Assembly (NCBI RefSeq): GCF_037038585.1
Contig: NC_092541.1
Location: forward strand, 1,497,445 to 1,561,444
DNA: 64,000 nt
Reading direction: 5' to 3'
Origin: Patagioenas fasciata
Taxonomy: Eukaryota > Chordata > Aves > Columbiformes > Columbidae
A model generated the notes under the pieces. That model did not search any database. It had not been told where the DNA came from and saw nothing but the letters and a program-made list of their open reading frames with translations. Position 1 is the stretch's first letter; every line of letters begins with the position of its first letter. Of the stretch, positions 1 through 11,300 are shown in pieces. Both the position numbers and the translations under genes were made by a program.

Positions 1-933
1 CTACATTACAAGGTTACAGCCGTCCTACCTTAACATTCAAGTGCATTAGAGAAAAGTAGTAAAATCTTGCATGAAGTACGGCTCTATACTTCAGACATGA
101 TTTTAGTTCCTATAGAATCAGATGGAAAAGACGTTAGTCCATCTCTTCCACCCCCTGCCAATGCAGGTTGTTCCCTACGGGACAGGAATGCCGCGGTGCA
201 GCCCTCCCTGGCGCGGTGGCTGCGGGAACCGAATGTCCCCCCTGTGTGTCACTGCTTCCCCTTTTCTGGGTGGTTTTGTTGGTTTTGCTTTGGTTCTGGC
301 CGCTCAGCAGCGTGCACCGCAATGCAGCGTGCACTGCAACGTAGGGTGCACCGCAATGCAGCGTGCACTGCAACGCAGGGTGCCTGCCCTGCAGCGCTCG
401 CACGCAAACACCAACCAGCCGCAGGACCGACCTCTGCAGGCGCTGAGCCGCTCGACAGGAAGGATGCGCAGTTGAGGTCTCGCTCATTTTCGACCCGGTG
501 ACTCGGCCACGGTGGCCGATGTCGGAGAGAAGGGGAGAGACGGTCACGGTTCCCTCGGCTTCAGAGCAGTTCTGCACAGGCTCTGGTCTGCGACTGCTCG
601 TGGTACCAAAAGGTAAAGACCTAACGATTGTGGTTCAGAGGGAGGTTATAAAAGACCTGGGAGATCTTCCTCCAAGGAAGAAAACAAGCAGAAGACCGTG
701 GTTAGTTCTTGCCAAAGCTCTTCCTTTAGAATACGCTCAGCAGCGCTTCAGTGACCTGTGTTTGCTTGTTTTCTTCCTCGTCCTGAGGCCGATAAACTCC
801 CTCCCCAGAGGCTTCACGCTGGGGTTGGCAAAGGGTTTACTTTAGTACAGGTAGAATTATTTCTCTTTACACTTTAACAGGTTACAGGAGTTACTCGCCT
901 TTTAAAACCCAACCACCAAGCCAGCTGCTGCTC
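1..933. other. CNP 3' flank, probably 3'UTR
   Basis: This stretch lies downstream of the CNP stop codon. No convincing coding exon is visible; the open frames here are short and repeat-driven. I see neither AATAAA nor ATTAAA on the minus strand, so the CNP transcript either ends outside the window or uses a variant signal. A short tandem repeat occupies 312-379 and is listed separately. Confidence 0.5.
312..379. repeat. 34-bp direct tandem repeat, two copies
   Basis: Copies at 312-345 and 346-379 are identical except for one base near the end (gtagg versus gcagg). Each copy is itself made of two diverged halves built on a gtgca-c-gcaa core. It sits in the putative CNP 3'UTR or flank. The units alternate purine and pyrimidine over short runs. 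Confidence 0.9.
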
Positions 934-3900
934 CTAGATGATGGTGCAGGAGCTGAAAGCAGAGCCCCGTTTGTTGGTGCTCTGCGTTGGCACAAGTTTC
1001 CCTTTCCCGTAGTAACCTGAGAATATCGCCTTCACATCGATCTTTTTCGACAGGACGAGCATCCACATACCGTTATTGAAATACAGCAGTTTCCCCCCTC
1101 CAATTTCCCCCACTTCATCCCCTTTGTTCCCCGCCTTTTCCAGCTTCACGAACTCCAGCAGGTCCAGCCCGGTCTGGACGGCCTCGACGCCGCTGGCGCA
1201 GCCCAGGGTGACGTGGGCCCGGCTGCCCCGGGGGAGGTTGTCGGCAGGCGCGGTTTTATCGGCGTCCGCGGGCCAGAGCAGCAGCTGCTGTTCGCTCAGC
1301 TCCACGCGGGCGCCGACAGTTTTTGTGGTGACGAACAGGGCGGAGATGGCCAGCGTGAAGCCTTTGCCGTAAGCAGCTTTCACAGCCTGGGAGGAGAGGG
1401 AGACAAAGCCAGAGCTCAGTTCTAAGTCACCGCACACAGGTGGGGTTTGCTGTGCGTGGCTTTACTGTCCCTAAGCTCGGGGTCTTGGTGGATCACGGTA
1501 CCTCTGGCTTTGATATATTTGAGATAACCATGCTCAAATAGCAAATCATGGCCTGAAGTTCCCGCTCCATGAATTCAGAGCTGGTTACACCTTTGCCTTT
1601 CACCAATTCCCATATTTAACTTGGGCTCATCCCTTTTGAAATAATTAAGCTGGAAGCGCAAATACCTTATTGGAGAATCACGGAATAGTTTGGGTTGGAA
1701 GGGACCTTTAAAGGTCATCCAGTCCACAATCCCTGCAGGGACATCATCAACACGATCTTAATTAATCACTCAAATCAAGCTACTGGAGCTGATGAAGTCA
1801 GGGGGACGGGATAGGAACAGGAAAGATTCCCCATCTCTCCCACAATTCTGACTTGGTCCCTGTAGTTGTCCCCTTGGCTCAAAGCAAAACCGCGTCCCCA
1901 CGCCGTGAGGGGCTGTGTGTCCCTGCTGGGACGGGGGCTGGAGCTGGTTTGACCGGGAGCAGCCGGAGCCCCGCACCCACCTCCTGCTGCGCGTACTCCT
2001 CGGCTCCCGCTGCCTTCCCGAAGTCGGCGTATTTCGCGGTGCAGTGCAGGACCCCGGGCGGCCTCTTCACAAAGTAGCTGGTGAGATCTATCTTTATTTT
2101 GGGATCTTCGATAGCGGAAGCAACTGAAAACACAGGTACAGAACATTAACGATCCCCCCGGTGTCACCCCATGAGCCTGAAGTCCCATCTCAGCTTCCTG
2201 CACCAACCCATCCCTTGGGTTTCATCTTTCTTACTGCTGGATGGGTAATTAAAACTGCACAGGGTAGCAGAAAATGTAACCAGAAAGCAGAAGCTTCTGT
2301 ACATCGTTGTACCAACCCTCAAAGGGACAGGGGAGTTGGGTCCCTCCCTTTTCTCTCCAACCTGAATGCCCCAGCTACATAAACCACTTAGGGAAACTTC
2401 ACTTTACAACAGCAACTTTGTCAACTATGGGAGCTTTAAACAGTTTTTCTCATTGCTAACTTTAACTAGAAATTCTCTTTAGGAGCCACCCAAGCCTGTT
2501 CCATTTGCTGAGCGTTAACGTTTCATCACCCCAGTAAGAACTTGTAAGACACTTCCATACATACAGTATTTACTCTCCTTTTTGAAGGCTTTGAGACTCC
2601 CAAGCTCATCCAAGAAGGCCTGGCCAGCCTTCCTCAGGATCTCCGAACTTCTTTTGCTCAAAAACCACCCGAAATACATGGGCAGGAATTCCTTCTCCAA
2701 GCTGGGCTTCATCTTCTTCAGCTCCTCCACCGACAGTTTCCATTGATTCTTGTCCTTCAGCTGCGAACAATCCATTCGCCACTGGGTTTTGGGCTCGGCG
2801 AAGATGACTTTGTAGCGGTATTTGTCGGCGATATCGAAGAGCTGGTCCAGCCGTTCCCTCTCGTGGTGAGTGTCGTCCAAAACGATAACGCTGATGTCTC
2901 GTTTGCAATAGTCAACTAGATCCTCGTCCACCTTGGAGTACTCTTCGGGAATGGTGCTTCTTATTGAAGGTGTGATTTTGTAGTTATCGACCGAGATGAC
3001 CTTGCAGGCATCTTTATACCTCTCCTGAATAGCCTGGGCCAGGGTGGACTTGCCGCTGCCAGGCAGCCCTCGTAAAATGAAGAAGGTTTTAGATTCTTTA
3101 ACCGTGGAGACGGTGTCTTCATCGTCGAGGAACGGGAAGTGCAAGCTCTCGGGTCTTTCTTTGGCTGATTGAGTAGACATTTTCCTAAATATCTTCGGCA
3201 GGAACGTGTGACTCTTCTTGGAGAAGCCTCTGTTCTGAAATGCAAGAAGAAAGTGTTTTGCAGGCTGGTGACCCCGCTGGGGACACCTCGACCCCCCCAG
3301 CGCCACGTTCTGTGCCCCCCGTGCCCGTCTCACCGGGGGCTCAACACGCGGCTCCAGCCCGGCCAGGAAGGGGAAGTTTTACCCCCCACGTGGCAGCTGC
3401 TGCGGTTTCGCCGGCACCGCGAGCCGCTGGTACAAGCGTCCCATTTATCTCTGAGCTATTTAAATGAACACCGGTGGGTGGTGGGTAAGGAGGGGGCAGC
3501 GTGGGGAACTCCGCCTGAAAACCCCATCGCTGCGCCTGAACGCGAAGGGGATTTGGGGCTGTTCAGGACCCTCCGTCGCCACGGAAAGGCTGTTTGTGGG
3601 GCAGCGCTGCGAGGAGAACCTCCTGTGTTAGGAGCCGTCCTGAACACCACCACCCCAGCGCCTCACCGGGGAATTCGGGCTCCTCTAGTGATAAAAACAA
3701 CTGAAATCGCTTCCGGTAAAGGCAAAACCTCCCAGCAGCTGCAGAGCCGAACACGAAAGTGAAACCAGCGTTCCCGGCAGCACCGAAATGCGTTTGGCAG
3801 CAGGAAAGAAACCAACTGTGCGAGTTTCTAAGAGAGCCAACTGCTTTTTGGGTCCATATGTGAACTCTCCACCTCCTCTCACCCACAACCTGCACCTGCT

Positions 3901-4912
3901 CGCGTGTGGGCAGCCGTGGGGCGATGCTGGAGGAGCAGGTTTTGCCTTTGATGCAACAAATCAAGGGGTTTGATGTATTACATACTCGCTCTGCCCATGG
4001 TAGAAAGATACGGCTTTCCTGGTTGTGGGGTGAAAACATCATTTCCAAAACAGCTGTTCAGCTGGTTAACTTTCCTATCCCTTATTCCAGAAGGTGGAGG
4101 TGGCTTTTGGTTCCAAAGCGCCCTGGTGCCAGAACCAGAACCTCATTGCTTTGGTGGTTGGGTTGGGCTGCCCGGGGTCAGCTGTGGCACAGCGGGACGG
4201 TCGTGGAAGAGCAAAGACCGCACGGCTCTCCTGGGACCCCCACATCGTTTTCCCCATGAATTCAAGGCTCTGAAGTCACCGTACAAGAGGTGGGTGGTGG
4301 CGTGAGCCGCCTGCGAGAGCTGCAAGTGTCCCGTTTGCCAAGGGGGACAAGCAGGACAGGCCCTGGGTGCGAGCAAAGGTTGGGGCTGGGGTTGCTCTTT
4401 TGCTGGAGGCAGCTGCTGGCGATCGCAATAACTGAGGCGGCTTTTCAACCGTGCAAACAAAAGAACAATAATAGAAAACACCCTTCGGCCCCATTGTTTA
4501 GCGGCCAGCTTGGAGCATAATAGTCGCCTTCACGGGTTGGGGACACGGACAATGGTCCCACACAGACCCGCCTCGGCGGAGCGGGGGCTCCCGGGCGGAC
4601 AATCCCCCATTCAGCCCGCGCCCCGTCCCGGCTCTCCCCGCTGTCCCCACAAAGCTCCCGCTTGTCCCCACGGGTTCTCCTGGAGGGAGCGACGCTCCGG
4701 ATGGCTCCGGGCAGCCCGGGATGGAGCCGCTGCACCCCCGGCTTTACCGCTGGGACCCCCAAACACTGTTCCCGGGTCCGGCTACATCGCGTACCCCCCC
4801 CCGTCCCCGGACCCAGCACCCACGTGTGGGCGACACCGCCGGGCGCTTCTTCCTGTCCGGGAATCCAGACCCGCGGCCGGGGGGGAGCGGCTGCCCCGGC
4901 CCCACTTACCAT
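934..4912 (-). CDS. CNP: 2',3'-cyclic nucleotide 3'-phosphodiesterase, complete, 4 coding exons
   Basis: Coding exons, in order of translation: 4910-4912, 2574-3234, 1981-2123 and 934-1386, all with GT-AG borders and compatible phases, giving 419 aa (human 421). CNP hydrolyses 2',3'-cyclic nucleotides to 2'-nucleotides and is abundant in oligodendrocyte myelin, with a longer mitochondrial form. Visible features: an N-terminal basic targeting stretch (residues 1-19), a second start candidate at Met20 for the short isoform, a P-loop GLPGSGKST at 57-65 in the polynucleotide-kinase-like domain, then the 2H phosphoesterase domain with both HxT motifs (HCT at 248-250 and HVT at 327-329). It ends in the CaaX prenylation box CTII, identical to mammals. 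Exon 1 contributes only the initiator Met, and its ATG directly abuts the donor gtaagt, as in the mammalian long isoform. It lies in tandem downstream of ODAD4. Confidence 0.97.
1673..1790 (-). mobile_element. CR1 LINE 3'-end fragment
   Basis: On the plus strand it begins with a diverged reverse complement of the CR1 terminal ATTCTGTG repeat (agaatcacggaat), followed by the family hallmark gttggaagggaccttt and the catccagtcca block. It is therefore a minus-oriented, 5'-truncated CR1 copy. It lies in the last intron of CNP (1387-1980). The left end is clear; the right end is approximate. Confidence 0.75.
3235..4909 (-). other. CNP intron 1
   Basis: This intron separates the ATG-only exon 1 from the main coding exon. 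It contains no recognisable repeat or gene. Open frames on both strands here are short, unrelated to known families and lack splice context. In mammals a second promoter drives the short CNP transcript from this region; I cannot identify a promoter element here that would show this in the bird. Confidence 0.6.
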
Positions 4913-5307
4913 GGTGAGGGCAGCGGCTCCGGGGCGGCCGCCGGTGCGGAGCGGGGAAGCGGCTCTGGGGCGGGCGCTGCCGCGGTCCCTTTCATAGCAC
5001 CGGATTCCCCCCCGAACCCCCGCCCTGGCCCCGCCCGCGGCCGCGCAGGCGCTGGAAGAACGGGGGGACGGACCCGGGAACGGGGGGCAGGACCGGGACC
5101 TCCCCCGGGGGTGGCGGAGGCGGGGGGTCCCGCCGCGGTTGTGCCCGATGCGGGCAGCGCGGGGAGCGGCGGGGCCGGGGGGCGCAGCGGAGGAAGCGGC
5201 GCGTACCGGGTTCGCAGATACAAGGAGTCGGGGCTACCGGGAGAGCTCGTGTTTTCAAGGCGGGGGGTACAGCACAACGCGCCCGCAGCGCCGCAGGCCG
5301 GGCTGCG
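4913..5307 (-). promoter_or_regulatory. CNP promoter/5'UTR, overlapping ODAD4 3' flank
   Basis: A very GC- and CpG-rich stretch lies directly upstream of the CNP start codon. It contains several GC boxes (ggggcgg/ccgccc-type). Only 395 bp separate the ODAD4 stop from the CNP ATG, so this interval must hold the CNP 5'UTR and core promoter together with the beginning of the ODAD4 3'UTR. No TATA box is evident and no minus-strand AATAAA or ATTAAA is seen. Confidence 0.6.
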
Positions 5308-8300
5308 CTACCCCGGGGCCGGGTCCGGCTGCTTCCCGTCACCTCCCGGTTCTTCCTGCCTCTTCTCTTTCCTTTCGCGCTCTTCCTCCCCTTCGCTCTC
5401 GTCCTTTTCCCCTTCGCTCTCGTCCTTTTCCCCTTCACTCTCCTTTTCCCCTTCGCTCTCCTCCTTTTCCCCTTTGCTCTCCTCCTTTTCCCCTTTGCTC
5501 TCTTCTTCCCCTCCACTCTCCTTCTTCTCCTCTTCGCTCCCCATCTCCTCCTCTTTGCTCTCCTCTTTACTTTCTGGTTCGTTCCCTCCTCCTTGATTGT
5601 CTCCGGGTTCTTCTTCATAATTCCCGGCTGCTTCTTTTTGCTTTCCATCACCTTTGCTCTTTATGCTTAATTCACTTTCCCCTCTGTATTCCTCGAGGCT
5701 CATTTTTGAGGTTTCAGGGCTGGAATCGCGCTCTGGGGAGGAAAAAAGGCAATTTTAAACCAAGTTCCAGCACCGAGCCAGCGGTAGGGGACGAGAAAGC
5801 CCGACTCCCGCCCTCCATCCCCACCATTAGAAAGCTCCCTTCTATTTTCTGTCTCCCAGGACGCAGTTTGTGGGGATTTAAGGGGCTGAGCTGCACGGTC
5901 GGAGGTGCCGGAGGCCCGGGTGGTGGCCACGGGGACACCGGGGGACACCGGGGAGGTGCCGCCACCTCCTGCCCGGGCCGGGAATAGCTCGGTGCTTTCA
6001 CCGAGATTTTAATTCGATTCTTGTAAGGAAATCAGTATCTATATACAATGTGGATTCTAAAGCGCAGCTGATGTTTTTGAAGATCTCAACGCTGCGGGTC
6101 TCGTTTATTCACAGTCACGTTTTGAAACGATTTTGCTTCTGATGGCACCCACAGTTCTGTGTTCTGGGCGCTGGAGCTGCTTTCGGTGTAATTAAAAGCA
6201 GTTTTTTAAATGGATGGCACTGGAGGGTGAAACCAGGCTCCTTCGCTCGTACCAAGGCTGCTTGATGTTATTGACTTTGGTTTATACCAGCTCAAGGTTA
6301 AGCGTTCCAGAAAAGGCAAGTGGGGAGCTGTTATATTATGGGGTGCTGAGATCGAAGTGACAGCTACCTTTAGCAGAGTGAGCTTCTTTTGCTTTCCTTT
6401 TTCCTCTCAGCTCTTTGATGAAGCTTTTGCTCACATCATCCAAGGCCTGAAAGTGATACGGGTTAGTAATAAAAGCCCTAGAAACGCAGTTACATACCTA
6501 AGCTTTTCCTGGTTTGAACTCTGCTATCGCTACCGTGAGCTTCGTTTCTCGCAGCAGTGGTTACTACCCATTAATATCCCTTATCAAATATCTCCTGCCT
6601 TGAAGATTCCATCTCTCACGCTATAATTTTTCTCCTGGCGGGGGAACGGGCTCTGCTGGAGCTCTGGAGCCCCAGGAGGGATCACCAAAGGTCACTGTCT
6701 GTGCTGGAAATGCTGCCTGGTGAGCCAGGTGTGGTCCCATCTCCCCCAACCCGCTGTGGGGTCGGTGAACACAGGCTCACAGAACACACAGACTGGTTGT
6801 CAGTTCACAGGACACCAGACGATGGTTCCATCTGACTTCCCCATGCTGCCCCGAGCTTCTCTCCTCTTTGCAACAACCCACTTACAGTAAGGATGGCGTC
6901 CTGAGCAGCTTGGTTCCGAAGAAATGTCGCCTTCGCAAGCGCTTTTTCAAAGCTGATGATCGCAGACCAGTAATTCTTCAAGTTTACTGTCACAGGCAAA
7001 TGGAAACATCTCTTTTAACCCGAGATCAAGAGAACAACAATAGTTAAGCTATCCTCCAATAGGTTTTGATCTGAGTGGTTACTTTAGCTGTTAAATCAGA
7101 GATGATTTCACTAAGATGCTCAACAGACAGGTTGTCTCCATCCCTGGGACAAAACTGGTACTGACGCCTTTACCTTGTGCTTGTGCTATGAGCACATAAG
7201 CGTGGAGCTGCCACTCGACGTTTCCCTCCTCATCTGCCGACTGCAGGGACCTCTGTCCATACATTTCGGCTGCTTCAGCTTTGTTCAGCTCGAGGTAACA
7301 CCGGCCAATTTCATGGAACAGCCAGGTCTTCTCCAGACTGGATTTTGCCAGCGGAATCTTCTCCTCCCAGCTTCACGCAGAGAACAAGAAAGGCAGATAC
7401 TCAATGACTCTCAGTATGCGCAGTTATCATTGCAACTACTGATTCTATAAAGCGTTCCGGGTACGGTGGGTATGAAAAATGTCACAGCCCCCCTTGCTTT
7501 GCTATTGATGTGAACAAACACACGGAGAAGGCAGCATCTGTTAAATTCAAAATACAACCTTACGCCTCTTTTGTTTTAGTGTTACCTACGTTTCAATAGC
7601 TTGCTCGAATTTGCCGATTCTGGCGTAAACTCTGCCAACGTTATCGAGGGCTCTGGACAAGGCATCCGGCAGTTTGCTGTGTGGAAAAGAAGGAGAAATC
7701 ACAGTAGCTGAAGTCTTGTTCCTGATCCTGTCTGCGCTTTCTGCAGCCTTACACGTTTCCTTTGGTGCTCGACAGGCTAAGTGTTGAGAGTTTGAGATAA
7801 GGGACTGATGGCAGCCTTAAAATCAAGATAGAGTTTTGGTTTTATCTGCAGCTGTTGCAACTGACACAGGGGAAATGGTTTAGTGGGAGAGAGGCAGAAG
7901 TTTCTTAAACCAATATTAATTTAAAAAGATGATTTGTGAAAATGATAAGCAATAAATCAGTTACACTCTAAAAGCCCTATGGCAAACAATAAAACTAAAA
8001 TAACTTCCATTCAAGCAGCTATTCAGTGTGTTCTCCTGTGTTTTGCAAAACCTTTATTACATCTTAAAGCTAGATTTAGTTTCATTTGTTTTAGCTGAAA
8101 GAGCTGCAGAATGTGTTCTGTGTGGGCAGGTAACTCTACCTCTTTGGCAAATATTTTACGCCTGCTATCGTGGTTTGAAGGCAAATTGTTTGAAAGGAAA
8201 ATGTAACAGAAAGCTTGTGTATTTGGGAGCCTTCCTGAGAAGGAAGCGCATCCTAGAGGCCAAAGTGCTGAGACTGGGACTTGTGTTCTCTTTTGCTTTG

Positions 8301-11300
8301 CTGCAGCAGAGATTGAGCTGTGCCACGTGCTCTAGGTCATTTCAAATCTGCTCCAGGCTCCTTATTTTTGAAATAGAGAAGATAAGAAGTCACTGGAGAC
8401 CACAACACTTGGGCAGAGTCTGAATGTGTTGCCACGTTAAATCTCCAGGTGAGAATTACAGCATTGCCTGATGCTAAAACATCTTAACAGAGGGGTTTCC
8501 CTTCTCTTTCTGCCTCATTCATCCGAACCCCTCAGCACTTACTTCTCCCTGGCCAGTGCCAGATCCACTTTGTGGCTTCGCAGAGCCGCCTCCATCTGGC
8601 CCATCTCGAACCGCGCGTTCCCGATGCAGCTGTGGAGGTTTCCAATGATCTCGTTCTTGTTGGGAACTTCATCGTCCGACCACCCCTGGATTGTTTTGAG
8701 CACACGCTCGGCTTTCCTGCAGCTTTCTTCAGGGCAATCGCCGCTCAGCACTAGGGACAAAGAGGAAGGTTTAATGCTAATGTGTGGACACAGTGATATT
8801 GGGAAGTGAGACTAAGCACAGCTCTATAAGCCTCAGACTAAGCTTGGGGAAGGTTAGAGCTCCAAACTCTTCATGCATCTCCTCCTCCGATCTCCAGGAA
8901 ACCTGCCCCTGGGAGCTGGTGCTTCTGATGAAGTTCTAGCCCTAGTACTTAGGGGTTTGTCTCCTAAATTAGCTCCTTGTGCTTTGCTGGTGAGCTCTGT
9001 TCTTTTTAAGCAGCTGGTGCTGCAGGAGTTGGGCCGCAGGGCGTTTCTGACACAACCCTCACCAAGCCGCCGTGGTTTAAAAGAACTGAATTGCAGTAAC
9101 AACTAAATTATTTTCCCTTAGTTGTAAATAAGTAGCACGGGAGAGAAAAAGAGACAAAAGTGGCTGAATTACTCCTTCCAGACCACTGTTTGTCAGCTTC
9201 TTCATCTCTCCGCAGTGGTACTTTTGAACTATAGAAATGATTAACTCCAACAGCCGGCATTCTCTCAATAGAACGACTTCTGCTTACCGGAGCAGAGGCA
9301 TTTGCTGGCTTCGGTATCTAAGTGATGTCCTGAAAACCAATCAGCAACACCTCAAATACAGAAAAAGCTGAGGAAAAAAATGTGTTGGATTCTGTATCTA
9401 AGAAAGTGTTGGGAAGGGTGAAGAATACAAAAGCGAATATTCCCCAAAAACTGCCTACTAGCGTTTGTTAGTACTCGCACCACTTCTGTTGTTCTGAACC
9501 GCAATTACTACATGTGCCAATCATCATTTTCTCACTGCTTCCAGCCAGGACACCTACACATGTCGATGTCCTCCATGTTCTTCACGATGTATCTGCCGAT
9601 GTCAGCTGGTGTTTGTTTCTTGTCCCGGATCCACGTTTGCTGCCTGAGCTTGCGCTCCCTCACACGGGCGTAAATCGGCTTCTGCTGCTGCCAGAATTCA
9701 CTGCACGTGTCCAGGTAGGAAATACCGCCCGAAACCAGGTCCGCAACTTTGATCCCCTGCCTCGTGCTGCTCTCCATCAAATCTGAAATAAGAAGGTAAA
9801 ATCCAGGGCAGTGTTAATGTAGTTAATGCAGTTCGGTGGCGACTGTGTGTGGTTTTCTGCTCTGATAGATAGTGCACCTGAGAATTGATGTGATTAGGAG
9901 GGAAGTTATGGAAAACTCATTGCTGTGGTGTATTCTGTGTGTTTTAGTGAGCGGGAGAGGCTGTTCCCAGCCCCTGTAATCGCTGATAAGAGCCAAGAAG
10001 GAGCCCAATTAATGAGAGGAAGCCTTGATGAGCAATGATGAGCTGAAGAGAATGCTTGTATGGGGTGTTTGTACTGAAATGGCACTTTGGGAAGTGTTGT
10101 GGATTAGAGCACAAGATGGAAATGGAGGCTTTTACATGCCTGGAAAGCAGGGAGCCCACATGTATTATTAATGTTAGTAACAGCGTAAAACCTGCGAGAA
10201 GACTATATCCTTAATTACTTCTCCATCCCTGGGTAAAGAGTTCCCTAGAAACATGGCTGAAGGGGAATCACCTCTCTGCCTCGTTCTAAAATAGGATACT
10301 TCTCCAAACCCCACATCTGGATCTGCACAGCGTTTATAACGAAACCACAAATGAGTTACAGTTCATAAGCAGCGCTTTGCACTTAATGCAAGCGTCAGTG
10401 CAATTTATCGTCGTGACAGAAGTTAATCTGTGACGACGCTGTTTCTGCTTTTTATCATCGGTATGGATGGCTTGGAGTTTATTTATTGATACAAAACCTG
10501 CCAGTTAATAGGGAAGGAAATGTGTGCAAATGTAGTTATGAATATTGGACCTGGCTCCAAAATACCTGTGCTCTCCAGACACCTGCCTCTCCCATGACTG
10601 CTGCAAGAGCTATGTGAGTGCTGATACAAATAAGAGTGGTCATGGAGGTATAAAATAAGGAAAAAAAGAACCTTTTTAGAAGGAATATTTAGTTAAAAAC
10701 AATGGAAAAAGACCTTTGTCCTTGAGCAACTTTTCTAGGTAGGCCTTGTCAGCATAGAGCTCTCCGAGAAGCTGTCGCTCTACTCTTTGATTCCTCACTG
10801 GCTCCTTTTTCTTTGTCTGTTTTTGATCCGGGGTCAGTTTGACTCGGAGCTTCTGATTTGCTTGTCTGCTCTGCAGCGAGAGAAAGTGAGGACAGTCGGG
10901 GGAGACGGGTGGGGAACGCTAGAATTGGCAGAATTCCGTTCACACTCCATATAAGCAAAAAGCAAAGCGTCTCACCAATTGCTTTGGTTGTGAGCAACTC
11001 AAATTTTGCACCTAATAGTGCTCCCTCACTTCTAAGAACAGAAGAGGCGATGATAGTAAGAGCAAGAATTAATTCAGCCCCAGTGTCTTGTATTGTTCTG
11101 GAGGGTTTCCTTCAGGGGACCACCCAACATTAAGCAATTGAGAAAGCGTCCATTAGCAAAAATGGGAAGCTTAAACATCAGGTGAAAGCAAAGTAAATAC
11201 GGTAGATAAATGGACCGTGGCTCTGACCTCAGTGCTGTTACTTATTAACCTGTGACAGGTGATGAGCAACACCCCACAGGAACAGGCTGGTGCAGAATTT

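Noticed and set aside
4721-5596. 291-codon plus-strand open frame rich in Ser, Phe and Pro
   Set aside because: It is the complement of the ODAD4 acidic repeat and the CNP CpG island; its repeats are the mirror of the Glu/Lys units and no splice context supports it.
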